Shown one piece after another: positions 16,430 through 25,183 of a stretch of 64,000 nucleotides of DNA. The stretch is taken from NCBI GenBank assembly GCA_964504305.1, contig CAZDEB010000003.1, positions 1 through 64,000 on the forward strand. The letters are read 5' to 3'. The translations under genes were made by a program, and so were the position numbers. Every line of letters starts with the position of its first letter. Position 1 is the first letter of the stretch. The notes under the pieces were generated by a model that saw nothing but the letters and a program-made list of their open reading frames with translations, searched no databases and had not been told where the DNA came from. The DNA comes from UBA11606 sp964504305. Its GTDB lineage: Bacteria > Actinomycetota > Acidimicrobiia > Acidimicrobiales > Aldehydirespiratoraceae.

Positions 16430-18159
16430 CCTCTGATCGTGCCGCCGACACGAGCCTCCATGTTCGTTGGCTCGGGCGAGTCGAATACACCGACGCGCTG
16501 GCTCTGCAGCGCCGACTTTGCGCGGCCACCACCGACGACCATTTGTTGCTGCTCGAGCATCCCCATGTGATCACCACCAGCAAACGTACACCGCTCGAGC
16601 ATTTGCTGGTCGACGTCGAGTCGATCGGAGCCACGGTTGTCGAGACCGATCGAGGTGGCGATATCACCTATCACGGTCCGGGCCAGTTGGTCGGATACCC
16701 GATTCTTACCGTGCCGGGAAAAAGAGGCGGGGGAATGGCCGATACCGCGGCCTATGTAACTTCGATCGAACAGGTCATTATCGACGTTCTCGCCGACCTG
16801 GGTCTAAGCACGGGCCGGCTCCGCGGCGCTACCGGAGTTTGGGTCGACGCCGACGGAATCCGCCCTCGTAAGATCGCCGCGATCGGGGTTCGGCTGACCC
16901 GTAGTCGCAGCATGCACGGCTTTGCGTTGAATGTCGACCCGGACCTTGGTTGGTTCGATCGCATCGTTCCCTGCGGGATCAGCGATAAGGGCGTTACCTC
17001 TTTGAAGGCCGAAGGCATCGACGTGTCGATGCGCGACGTCGTGGATCGTGTTGTCGCTCGTGCCGCGACCCAATGGGCGCCCCACCGTCGCATCGATCGG
17101 GTCGATGTTGCATGGCGCGTGCCCACTGCCGACCTTGCTCCATTCTCCAGAGGGCAGGGGCCAGGTGCGCCGGTCGGACGCAACGGCGTGGGCCATGGCG
17201 AAGCCTCGCCGGCTCTGGCCTATGCCGAGCAGGCCGATGGGACATCGGTTCGGCTACTCGGCCGACTGGCCGAAGCTGGCGTGGCTGCTGATCCCGTGCC
17301 GCTCAAAGCCCGAAAGCCCGAGTGGATGCGGGTTCCCCTCGACACCGGCCCGACCTACCGCGAAATCAAGAAGACGATGCGCGACCTCGACCTTGTTACG
17401 GTGTGCGAGCAGGCTGGCTGTCCCAACATCTCCGAGTGCTGGAACGACGGCACCGCCACCTTCATGATCCTGGGCGAGCGCTGTACCCGCGCTTGCGGTT
17501 TCTGTTTGGTCGACACTCGTAAGCCTGACCCGCCCGACCCTCACGAACCGTCCCGAGTCGCCGAGGCCGCCGATCGTATGGGTCTCAAGCACGTTGTTGT
17601 GACAATGACAGCGAGAGACGATCTTGGCGATGGGGGAGCGGCGGCGGTGGCGTCCACCATCGAAGCGGTTCGTGATCGCCTGCCGGCTAGCAGGATCGAG
17701 GTCTTGGTCTCGGACCTAGCCGGTGACGACGCCTCATTGAGCACCGTGTTTGACGCCCGACCCGACGTCTTCAACCACAACATTGAGACGGTCGCTCGGT
17801 TGCAGCGTGCAGTGCGGCCTTCGGCCGGGTATGCCCGCAGCTTGTCGGTGCTGGCGCGGGCCAAAGAGGCTGGTCTCGTAACCAAGTCCTCGATAATCGT
17901 TGGCATGGGCGAGACAGATGAGGAGGTCGAGCAGACGTTATTGGACCTCCATTCGGTCGGCGTCGACATTGTTACGATCGGCCAATATCTTCGGCCTACG
18001 TCACATCATTTGCCGGTTGCGGCTTGGTGGCAGCCGTCGGTTTTCGAGGCGTGGAAAGAGTTCGGCGAGGCACTGGGAATCAGTCATGTCGAGTCGTCGC
18101 CACTCACCCGATCGAGCTACCACGCCCGCGAAGCTGCGGATTCCGCCGAACGAGTTTGA
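16426..18159 (+). CDS. lipB-lipA: LipB-LipA fusion: octanoyltransferase plus lipoyl synthase
   Basis: One chain joins the two steps of lipoate assembly. LipB transfers octanoate from acyl carrier protein to the E2 lysine, and LipA, a radical-SAM enzyme, inserts two sulfurs. LipB features are LEHPHVI, RGGDITYHGPGQLVGYP, catalytic K149 and C183 (PCGI). After a linker of about 50 residues comes LipA with C327/C332/C338 (CX4CX5C auxiliary cluster), C353/C357/C360 (CX3CX2C SAM cluster) and the terminal RSSY at 562-565. The conserved LipB start (WLGRVEYTDALALQRRL) lies upstream of the first in-frame TTG at 16543. No ATG or GTG exists there, but CTG at 16426 overlaps the sucB stop and has GGGAGG ten bases upstream, so I start there (577 residues). 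Confidence 0.85.
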   Translation: MTSDRAADTSLHVRWLGRVEYTDALALQRRLCAATTDDHLLLLEHPHVITTSKRTPLEHLLVDVESIGATVVETDRGGDITYHGPGQLVGYPILTVPGKRGGGMADTAAYVTSIEQVIIDVLADLGLSTGRLRGATGVWVDADGIRPRKIAAIGVRLTRSRSMHGFALNVDPDLGWFDRIVPCGISDKGVTSLKAEGIDVSMRDVVDRVVARAATQWAPHRRIDRVDVAWRVPTADLAPFSRGQGPGAPVGRNGVGHGEASPALAYAEQADGTSVRLLGRLAEAGVAADPVPLKARKPEWMRVPLDTGPTYREIKKTMRDLDLVTVCEQAGCPNISECWNDGTATFMILGERCTRACGFCLVDTRKPDPPDPHEPSRVAEAADRMGLKHVVVTMTARDDLGDGGAAAVASTIEAVRDRLPASRIEVLVSDLAGDDASLSTVFDARPDVFNHNIETVARLQRAVRPSAGYARSLSVLARAKEAGLVTKSSIIVGMGETDEEVEQTLLDLHSVGVDIVTIGQYLRPTSHHLPVAAWWQPSVFEAWKEFGEALGISHVESSPLTRSSYHAREAADSAERV

Positions 18160-18170
18160 TCCAGACTTCC

Positions 18171-18662
18171 CTAGCGTCTGCTCGAGATTACGCCCGTATC
18201 GAATCCCGCCAGGTGTAGACCGCCCGCGAACCGCGCGTGCTCGATCTTGGTACAGCGGTCCATAACCACGTTGAGCCCCCCACCAGCCGCGATTTGGGCC
18301 GCTTCGGCCGACCAAAGCCCGAGCTGGACCCAAAACGTTGTAGCGCCAAGAGCGACCGCTTCGGTGGCGATGGGTGCGAGGTCGTCGCTTCGGCGAAAGA
18401 CGTCGACGAGGTCGGGTACGACAGGGAGGTCTTGGAGGGAAGGGAAAACTGGTTGTCCCAGAATTTCTGTTTCGCGTGGGTTGACAAGATAGACGTCGAA
18501 ATCGGCCGACGAGCTGGTGAGATAGGTGGCCACGAAATTGCTCGCTCGGGCGGGGTTGGACGAAGCGCCGACTATGGCAATCGACCGGGTCGTGTCGAGT
18601 ATGCGCTTGCGTTCGGTTGGGCTCGGTGGTGTCCAGCCATCGATCGGCGGATGAGCAGGCAT
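18171..18662 (-). CDS. CoA-binding domain protein (YccU-like)
   Basis: A 163-residue Rossmann-fold protein of the CoA_binding_2 family. The nucleotide-binding loop is SIAIVGASSNPARASNFV, followed by DVYLVNPRETEILGQPVFPSL and FWVQLGLWSAEAA; a Cys-containing NVVMDRCTKIEH near the end is typical of the family. The family's physiological role is not settled; it binds CoA or a related cofactor. Convergent with the lipB-lipA gene across 11 bases, and 27 bases downstream of metY, with which it may be co-transcribed. Confidence 0.85.
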   Translation of the reverse strand: MPAHPPIDGWTPPSPTERKRILDTTRSIAIVGASSNPARASNFVATYLTSSSADFDVYLVNPRETEILGQPVFPSLQDLPVVPDLVDVFRRSDDLAPIATEAVALGATTFWVQLGLWSAEAAQIAAGGGLNVVMDRCTKIEHARFAGGLHLAGFDTGVISSRR

Positions 18663-18689
18663 CAGTTTCTCGCGATCAGTCTTGTGCGA

Positions 18690-19982
18690 TCAGCCCTGTC
18701 TATTGGCGCTGTCGAGGGCATTGTCGAGGTCGTACAGAATGTCATCGAGATCCTCCAGCCCGACGGATATGCGGACCATGTCGGGAGTTACTGCGCCGGC
18801 CGTCAACTGTTCGTCGCTGAGCTGGCTGTGGGTTGTGGACGCGGGATGCAAAATTAGGGTCTTGGCGTCGCCGACGTTGGCGAGATGACTGATCATCTGC
18901 AGCGACTCTATGAGTCGCACCCCAGCTTGGCGGCCACCTTTGACTCCGAACGTAAACACGGCCCCAGGACCCAACGGTAGGTACTTGGACGCCATGTCGT
19001 GGTGAGGCGAATCAGGGAGGCCGCCGTACGCCACCCAGCTGACTCGAGGGTCAGCGTCGAGCCAAGCAGCAACGGCTTGAGCGTTGGCGACGTGGCCCGC
19101 CATGCGATAGTCGAGAGTTTCCAACCCCTGCAGGAACAAGAAGGCATTGAGCGGAGCGAGCGTGGCGCCGACATCGCGGAGGTGGTCGTTACGGAGCTTG
19201 GTGCAATAGGCGTACTCTCCGAAGTTGTCCCACCAGCGCAAGTTGTTGTAGGTCGGGACTGGTTCGGTCATTTCGGGGAACCGGCCCGATCCCCAGTCGA
19301 AAGTGCCCGCTTCGGTGACGATTCCTCCGAGGGATGTGCCGTGCCCGCCGATGAACTTGGTGGCGGAGTGCACCACGATGTCTGCGCCCCACTCGATAGG
19401 GCGACATAACGCGGGGGTGGCGAAGGTTGAGTCGACCATCAACGGCAGGTTGTGGCTGTGGACCATGTCGGCGAGAGCACCGATATCGGCGACTGCTCCG
19501 GACGGATTGCCGATCGTTTCGGTGAACACCAGTTTGGTTTGGTCGGTGATGGCCGCCTCGAAGCCGTTGACGTCGGTGGGATCCACGAAGGTTGTGTCGA
19601 TGCCGAATCGAGCCAGCGTGTTGGAGAACATGGTGATCGTTCCGCCGTAGAGGTGGCTGCTCGACACGATGTGGTCGCCGGCTTTGGCCAGCGCGATGGT
19701 GGCGACGAACTCTGCGGCGTGCCCCGACGCTGTCGCCACTGCCCCTATTGCGCCTTCGAGGCTGGCGATTCGTTCCTCGAACGCCGACACGGTCGGATTG
19801 CCGAGACGGCTGTAGATCATCCCGTACTTCTGAAGGGCGAAAAGGTCGGCGGCATCGTCGGTGTCTTCGAACACGTAGCTACTGGTTTGAAAGATCGGGG
19901 TGGCTCGAGCCCCCGTAGTTGGGTCGGGGCGTGCGCCGGCGTGGAGCGCCCGGGTGCGAAATCCCCACTCGTGATCGGTCAT
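18690..19982 (-). CDS. metY: O-acetylhomoserine sulfhydrylase
   Basis: A 430-residue PLP enzyme of the Cys/Met metabolism class that makes homocysteine from O-acetylhomoserine and sulfide. The PLP lysine is K209 in HSATKFIGGHG. Family marks include TRALHAGARPDPTTGARATPIFQ at the start, YSRLGNPT near 57, and GGRQAGVRLIESL near the C-terminus. Length matches MetY (about 430) rather than shorter MetB/MetC. The 44-bp gap to the divergent M24 peptidase gene must hold both promoters and is too short for a SAM riboswitch. Confidence 0.92.
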   Translation of the reverse strand: MTDHEWGFRTRALHAGARPDPTTGARATPIFQTSSYVFEDTDDAADLFALQKYGMIYSRLGNPTVSAFEERIASLEGAIGAVATASGHAAEFVATIALAKAGDHIVSSSHLYGGTITMFSNTLARFGIDTTFVDPTDVNGFEAAITDQTKLVFTETIGNPSGAVADIGALADMVHSHNLPLMVDSTFATPALCRPIEWGADIVVHSATKFIGGHGTSLGGIVTEAGTFDWGSGRFPEMTEPVPTYNNLRWWDNFGEYAYCTKLRNDHLRDVGATLAPLNAFLFLQGLETLDYRMAGHVANAQAVAAWLDADPRVSWVAYGGLPDSPHHDMASKYLPLGPGAVFTFGVKGGRQAGVRLIESLQMISHLANVGDAKTLILHPASTTHSQLSDEQLTAGAVTPDMVRISVGLEDLDDILYDLDNALDSANRQG

Positions 19983-20026
19983 GAAAGAACTCTACGACGA
20001 GAACGATCGACGTCTAGCCTTTGACC

Positions 20027-21133
20027 ATGTTTGAAACCCGCATTGCCCGTGCCCGTGCCGTGATGGAAGAAAAGAACGTCGACACCCTGATGCTCTCGGT
20101 GGGGAGCGACCTCCCGTACTTTTGCGGGTACGAAGCCATGCCGCTGGAGCGAATCACCATGTTGGTCGTGCCCCGCGAAGGCGATGCGACGTTGGTGGTT
20201 CCGGGCCTCGAAATGGCTCGCGTGCGCGAGCGGCCCGAGGTGTTCTCTATCCGACCTTGGGGCGAGACCGAGGATCCGATCGCCATCATCGCCAACCTGG
20301 CCGGACCGGCCGCGAAGGTCGCCGTTGGTGACCATATGTGGGCGGGTTTTCTCGTCGATCTCATTGCGGCCATGCCATCAACCTCTTTTGGTCGGGCCTC
20401 GACGGTCACCAGTGCGCTGCGTTCGGTGAAGGACGCCAACGAAATCGAGAGGTTGAGGGCGGCTGGTGCTGCGGTCGACCGCATCGCGGCTCGCCTTCAA
20501 AACGGTGAGATAGACCTCATCGGAAAAACCGAAGCCGAAGTTTCAGCCGAACTTGGTCGCCAGATCGTCGCCGAGGGCCACGACCGCGTGAACTTTGCGA
20601 TCGTTGCGGCTGGCGAGAACGCGGCGAGCTGCCATCACCATGCCGGAGACCGCATAATCCGCGAAGGCGAGAACGTGTTGTGTGACTTTGGCGGCACTCT
20701 CGTTGGCGATGATGGTGTTGGGTACTGCTCCGACATCACCCGTAACGTGTGGACCAGCGATCGCCCCGACCGCGAATACCTGGAGGCTTACGCGGTCCTT
20801 CACGAGGCTCAGGCGGCGTCGGTTCGTTCTGCGACAGTTGGAACACCAGCCGAAGAGGTCGACAGCGTCGGTCGACAAAAAATCGCCGACGCTGGCTACG
20901 GCTCGTACTTTGTGCACCGTACCGGCCACGGCATAGGAGTTGAGGCCCACGAGGACCCCTACATTGTCGAGGGGAACTCGGTTCCGTTGGTGGCCGGAAA
21001 TGCGTTTTCGATTGAGCCAGGCATCTACATTCCGGGCAAGTGGGGGATGCGACTCGAAGACATCGTCGCCGCGACCAACGACGGGCCTGACGCTCTCAAC
21101 CTCGCTGATCACCATCTTGCTGTTCTGGGTTGA
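20027..21133 (+). CDS. M24-family Xaa-Pro aminopeptidase
   Basis: A metallopeptidase of 368 residues that removes N-terminal residues next to proline. The N-terminal creatinase-like domain is about 125 residues. The pita-bread domain shows the five metal ligands: D in LCDFGG, D in YCSDITRN, H in HRTGHGIG, E in EPGIYIPG and E in MRLEDIV. Start at ATG 20027; the TTG two codons earlier is possible but less likely. It is divergent from metY. Confidence 0.9.
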   Translation: MFETRIARARAVMEEKNVDTLMLSVGSDLPYFCGYEAMPLERITMLVVPREGDATLVVPGLEMARVRERPEVFSIRPWGETEDPIAIIANLAGPAAKVAVGDHMWAGFLVDLIAAMPSTSFGRASTVTSALRSVKDANEIERLRAAGAAVDRIAARLQNGEIDLIGKTEAEVSAELGRQIVAEGHDRVNFAIVAAGENAASCHHHAGDRIIREGENVLCDFGGTLVGDDGVGYCSDITRNVWTSDRPDREYLEAYAVLHEAQAASVRSATVGTPAEEVDSVGRQKIADAGYGSYFVHRTGHGIGVEAHEDPYIVEGNSVPLVAGNAFSIEPGIYIPGKWGMRLEDIVAATNDGPDALNLADHHLAVLG

Positions 21134-21177
21134 AATCGTTGACGGTAGCGTTTCGCCCATATGTCTGAGCTAGGGCA

Positions 21178-22041
21178 ATGATCCGCCTCGACGGAGCCAC
21201 GGTGTTGCTGCAATGGGCGGCGGGCGGATGGTTCTTCTTGTGGATCACCACGCGGCGTCGCGAGGTCGGTCTCGGTTATGGCTGGCTGCAGCGTATGACA
21301 TTTTTGTTGTTCGCAGCCGGGTCTCTGGCGGCGGCGTTTGTCACGACCCCCACGTGGTCACGCGAGGTCCTAACCATGGCCTTCATGGCCGTCGGTGCTG
21401 CTTCGCTACTGATATCGGTGAGGCGCAAGGCGGCCGGAGTCGCTGGTCAGCGCGAGGTGGTGGAACGGCGGTCCGAGCGAGTCGCCACCATGACCGGGAT
21501 CGACCGTGACGAACAGCGTTTCGACAAGACCACTCACGAATTCCCACCGATCTTGGACCTGGTCGCGGCTGGTGTCGGGCTACTCGCAGTGGTAATCGCG
21601 TCGGCGGAAGCCGGCGGAGCAGGCGATGTTGAGTTGCTGTCAATCGTGCGGGGCCTCACCAGCGCCTTGTTCTTGGGCGTGTTGTCCGATGCCATGCTGT
21701 TGGGCCATTGGTACCTCGTGCAACCGGGATTGGCCAGAGGCCCGCTGCTCGAACTCGTGCGCTGGACGGCGGTGCTTTGGCTACCCGAAACCATCCTCAT
21801 GTTGGTTCCCACTGGCATGGTGTCGGTGCTCAATGGCGACATCGACGACGCCTACAACGGCTTGCTCGGGTGGTTCTGGATCGCTTGCGTGGTCGGAACT
21901 ATCGCCCTCATCGCGGTCTGTCGAGCCGCTTTGAAAGAGCGCCAGTACTCCGCGGTCATGGCCGCGACCGGTCTGATGTACTTGGCCATCCTCACCGGGT
22001 TTGGTCAAGACCTGGTGGCCCGCGTCTTGCTGACACCCTGA
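21178..22041 (+). CDS. polytopic membrane protein of unknown function
   Basis: A 287-residue protein with about seven hydrophobic segments and a cytoplasmic or external loop of some 40 polar residues after the third (RRKAAGVAGQREVVERRSER). It has a histidine in a membrane segment (DAMLLGHWYLVQPGL) and a conserved-looking WLPETILMLVPTGM. I do not recognise the family. It lies 44 bases after the M24 peptidase. Its stop codon falls inside a tandem octamer repeat. Confidence 0.65.
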   Translation: MIRLDGATVLLQWAAGGWFFLWITTRRREVGLGYGWLQRMTFLLFAAGSLAAAFVTTPTWSREVLTMAFMAVGAASLLISVRRKAAGVAGQREVVERRSERVATMTGIDRDEQRFDKTTHEFPPILDLVAAGVGLLAVVIASAEAGGAGDVELLSIVRGLTSALFLGVLSDAMLLGHWYLVQPGLARGPLLELVRWTAVLWLPETILMLVPTGMVSVLNGDIDDAYNGLLGWFWIACVVGTIALIAVCRAALKERQYSAVMAATGLMYLAILTGFGQDLVARVLLTP

Positions 22042-22067
22042 CACCCTGACACCCTGGCACCCTCACC
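22030..22067 (+). repeat. tandem octamer repeat CTGACACC
   Basis: Four copies of an 8-base unit (CTGACACC, the fourth CTGGCACC) plus a degenerate fifth. The first three carry TGA at 22031, 22039 and 22047, one in each reading frame, so the tract stops translation in every frame. The second TGA is the stop of the membrane protein. Confidence 0.8.
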
Positions 22068-22145
22068 CCCTGACAGTTGCGCGTCCCGTTTGAAGTCTTG
22101 GCCGTCGCGGTAGAGACTGCGGGCTCGCCGATAAGGAGCAGGACC

Positions 22146-22697
22146 GTGGACGCTATAGAAGCCGCAAGCCAGAGCAATGCCCTGATTGCCAACATGATGT
22201 CGCAGCTCACGCCGGAGCACCGCGAGATGCAAACTCCATGCAAGAACTGGACCTCGCACGATCTCATCGAGCACATGGTCGCCGGCGCGCTCAGCGTGGC
22301 TGACCTGGTGGAGGGCCGCGAGCCGTCAGACGCCGAAGTTGACCATCTTGCGCAGGGCCCCGTCGCGGGGTGGACCGGGGCCCTTGCTCGGCTCGACGCT
22401 GCGGCGACTCCGCAGAATATGGCGGCAATTCGGCAGTCGCCGTTTGGCGAACAGCCCGGCGAGATGATCCTGTCGGTAATTGTTGCCGATCATCTGGTTC
22501 ATGCTTGGGATCTTTCGCGCGCCACCGGGATAGCTCATGAGATCAGCGACGAACTTGCCGAGTTCGCCATGGCTCTTTGGTCTTCGGCGCTGCCCGAACA
22601 GGCCCGAAACGGCAACACCTTTGACGTCATTCAACCGTGCGCCGACGACGCGTCCTCTATGGACAAGGTGGCGGCTTTCACGGGTCGCGTTGTTTGA
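22146..22697 (+). CDS. TIGR03086-like (MDMPI/DinB-fold) metal-binding protein
   Basis: A 183-residue four-helix-bundle protein related to the N-terminal domain of mycothiol-dependent maleylpyruvate isomerase. Likely metal ligands are the histidines in SHDLIEHMVAG and the VADHLVHAWDLSRATG segment, a pattern common in this family. Function is unknown beyond a possible link to mycothiol chemistry. The start is GTG 22146 with AAGGAG seven bases upstream; the open frame extends further up but those residues are not part of the fold. Confidence 0.8.
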   Translation: MDAIEAASQSNALIANMMSQLTPEHREMQTPCKNWTSHDLIEHMVAGALSVADLVEGREPSDAEVDHLAQGPVAGWTGALARLDAAATPQNMAAIRQSPFGEQPGEMILSVIVADHLVHAWDLSRATGIAHEISDELAEFAMALWSSALPEQARNGNTFDVIQPCADDASSMDKVAAFTGRVV

Positions 22698-22714
22698 CCT
22701 GACACAATAGGTGG

Positions 22715-23626
22715 ATGCCGAGAGCAATTTGGAGTGGTTCGATCAGCTTCGGGCTGGTGAGTATCCCAGTTCGTCTCTACAGCGCGGTGAGCCGTAAGAC
22801 CGTTCGATTCAATCAACTCGACTCCGCCACCGGATCGCGAATCAAACAAAAGCGGGTGTCGGCCGCTGACGGCACCGAAGTTCCCTATGAGCGCATAGTC
22901 AAGGGCTACGAACTGCCCTCGGGCGACTTTGTGACTATCTCCGAAGAGGAGATGGCTGGTCTCGACCCCGAAGCGGTCCGCACTATCGACATTGACGAGT
23001 TCGTTGATCTCGCCGATATCGACCCGGTTTTTTATGACAGCGCGTATCACCTCGTCCCCGATGCCCAGACCGCCAAGCCTTACAAGCTGCTGGCCAACGC
23101 TATGGAACAAGCAGGCAAAGTCGGTATATGCCATTTTGTAATGCGTTCCAAGCAGTATCTCGCCGCCGTCAGACCCAAGGATGGGCGGTTGATGCTTTCC
23201 ACCATGATCTACGCCGACGAGGTTGTTGATCCCGGCGAGATCGGCGGCTTCGACCTCCTCGAAGAGATTTCGATCGACGCCAAGGAGCAACTGATGGCCG
23301 AGCAGTTGATCGCTACGCTCGACGCCAGTTTCGACCCCACGAAGCACCGCGACACCTACCGCGACGCGGTGCTAGATCTGATCGACCGCAAAGCCGCAGG
23401 CGAAACAGGAGACTCCGTGGTGCCAGCGCCGGCGCCCTCCTCTGACAAAGTGATCGATCTGATGGCTGCGCTCGAGGCGTCGGTGTCGCAAGCCAAGAAG
23501 GCGAGGGGACGTCACCCGGCCTCTGGGCGGGCAACAACCAAAGCGACCACGGCCAAGAAAGCGGCCAAGAAAGCCGCGAAGAAGACGGCCAAAAAGGCCG
23601 CGAAACGGGCTCGCAAGTCGGCCTGA
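22715..23626 (+). CDS. ku: Ku, DNA-end-binding protein of bacterial NHEJ
   Basis: A 303-residue bacterial Ku that forms the homodimeric ring on double-strand ends. IWSGSISFGLVSIPVRLYSAV at the N-terminus is diagnostic. The core runs to about residue 250, and the C-terminus is a lysine-rich tail of repeated AKKAAKK units, the extended type known to aid DNA binding in actinobacteria. Its TGA overlaps the ATG of the LigD polymerase gene (TGATG), so the two are coupled. Confidence 0.95.
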   Translation: MPRAIWSGSISFGLVSIPVRLYSAVSRKTVRFNQLDSATGSRIKQKRVSAADGTEVPYERIVKGYELPSGDFVTISEEEMAGLDPEAVRTIDIDEFVDLADIDPVFYDSAYHLVPDAQTAKPYKLLANAMEQAGKVGICHFVMRSKQYLAAVRPKDGRLMLSTMIYADEVVDPGEIGGFDLLEEISIDAKEQLMAEQLIATLDASFDPTKHRDTYRDAVLDLIDRKAAGETGDSVVPAPAPSSDKVIDLMAALEASVSQAKKARGRHPASGRATTKATTAKKAAKKAAKKTAKKAAKRARKSA

Positions 23627-24540
23627 TGGCGGCGGCCGACTCCGAGCGGATCTTCGTTGAGGTTGATGGCAAGCGGCTCTCGGTCAGCAATCTCGACAAG
23701 GTGCTGTATCCCGTAGTTGGTTTCACGAAGGCTCAAGTCATCGACTACTACGTACGCATCGCCCCGGTGATGCTGCCTCACATCAACGACCGGGGCATCA
23801 CGTTGCGACGCTGGCCCAACGGCGTCACCGAGGAATCATTTTTTGAGAAACGATGTCCGTCGCATCGCCCGGGATGGATCGGGACATGCCTTGGGCCGGG
23901 TGACCGCCGAGGCGGCATCGAATATTGCCGTGTCGATTCTGTTCCCGCGCTGGCGTGGACCGCCAATCTAGCGGCCCTGGAAATTCACTCGCCTATGGCA
24001 AGATGTGGAGCTCCCGACGTTCCTACCATGGTGGTATTCGACCTCGATCCCGGGTCACCGGCGACGATCACCGAGTGCTGTCAGGTTGCGCTCGAAATCA
24101 GAGACGTGCTCCAAACCGTTGGGCTCGGTTGTTACCCGAAGACCTCGGGAAACAAAGGGATGCAGTTGTACGTGCCGCTCAACACGGCGCACGAACACGA
24201 ACACGCATCCAACTTTGCGCTGGCCGTGGCTCAACTCCTCGAAAAAAGGATGCCCCAACTCGTCGTGTCGAACATGGCCAAGAAGCTCCGCGCTGGCAAG
24301 ATCTTGATCGACTGGAGTCAGAACTCGCGGCACAAGACGACGATTGCGCCTTATTCGTTACGAGCCAAGGACCGACCCACCGCGTCGACTCCTTTGACGT
24401 GGGGCGAGGTCGCTGATGGTGCCGATGGCGAGCCTCTCGTGTTCGATTCCGTTGACGTGCTCGACCGGGTCAACGAGTTCGGGGACCTCTTCGCAGAAGT
24501 TCTCACCCGCCAACAACACCTACCCGTCGCGAGTAGTTGA
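23626..24540 (+). CDS. ligD: LigD-type polymerase/primase domain protein
   Basis: A 304-residue stand-alone NHEJ polymerase of the archaeo-eukaryotic primase superfamily that fills gaps at broken ends. Seen: SNLDKVLYP, the thumb-like ITLRRWPNG, the catalytic FDLDPG, and YPKTSGNKGMQLYVPL followed by DWSQNSRHKTT. Full LigD proteins also carry ligase and nuclease domains; here neither follows, so the ATP-dependent ligase must be encoded elsewhere. Coupled with ku. Confidence 0.92.
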   Translation: MAAADSERIFVEVDGKRLSVSNLDKVLYPVVGFTKAQVIDYYVRIAPVMLPHINDRGITLRRWPNGVTEESFFEKRCPSHRPGWIGTCLGPGDRRGGIEYCRVDSVPALAWTANLAALEIHSPMARCGAPDVPTMVVFDLDPGSPATITECCQVALEIRDVLQTVGLGCYPKTSGNKGMQLYVPLNTAHEHEHASNFALAVAQLLEKRMPQLVVSNMAKKLRAGKILIDWSQNSRHKTTIAPYSLRAKDRPTASTPLTWGEVADGADGEPLVFDSVDVLDRVNEFGDLFAEVLTRQQHLPVASS

Positions 24541-24582
24541 CGGTTGCCCATCGTTGAGCGGCTGGTGTGTACAGTGCGGCTT

Positions 24583-25143
24583 ATGGCTTCGCCAGCATCG
24601 CGACCAGCGATCTACACCCGCACCGGAGATGATGGCAGCACCGGCCTCTTCTATGGGGGTCGTGTTCGTAAAGACGACCCGGCCCCGGTTGCCTACGGTG
24701 ACGTCGACGAGGCTCAAGCAATAATCGGAGTCGCCCGAGCTGCTACGGCCGACGGTGACCCCCGCCTCAACGACATACTCGTTCAGGTCGCTCGCGATCT
24801 CTACGTCTTGATGGCCGAACTGGCAACGGCGGCCGAGAATCGCCACAAACTCGATGCCGGCAGCACGCTGGTGAGCGCACCGATGGTCGGCAATCTCGAA
24901 ACGCTGATAGACGAGGTTGCATCCCGGTTCGAGCCTCCGTCACACTTTGTGGTGCCCGGAGAAGATCTGGGTGCTGCTCACCTTGATGTCGCACGTACGG
25001 TCGTGAGGAGGGCCGAGCGTCACGCCCTTGCCACCGCGGCACCCGACTCGTTCGTGGTGCAATACCTCAATCGTCTATCTGATCTTCTTTGGACCTTGGC
25101 CCGTTGGCGCGAAGGCGCGAGTCGGCCCGCCAAGACCAACTAA
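24583..25143 (+). CDS. cobO: cob(I)yrinic acid a,c-diamide adenosyltransferase (PduO type)
   Basis: A 186-residue adenosyltransferase that adds the adenosyl group to cob(I)alamin. PduO-type signature: IYTRTGDDGSTGLFYGGRVRKD at the start (ATP site), YGDVDEAQAIIGVAR, and ARTVVRRAERH with LNRLSDLLW near the end. The symbol follows function, since the fold is PduO rather than CobA. ATG 24583 fits the family start; the frame is open a little further upstream. Confidence 0.9.
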   Translation: MASPASRPAIYTRTGDDGSTGLFYGGRVRKDDPAPVAYGDVDEAQAIIGVARAATADGDPRLNDILVQVARDLYVLMAELATAAENRHKLDAGSTLVSAPMVGNLETLIDEVASRFEPPSHFVVPGEDLGAAHLDVARTVVRRAERHALATAAPDSFVVQYLNRLSDLLWTLARWREGASRPAKTN

Positions 25144-25183
25144 TCATCAATCCGGTCTCAATCACAAGTAGGGAGCACGCCAC

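Noticed and set aside
19983..20026. A SAM riboswitch in front of metY
   Set aside because: The gap to the divergent gene is only 44 bases, too short for the element and both promoters.
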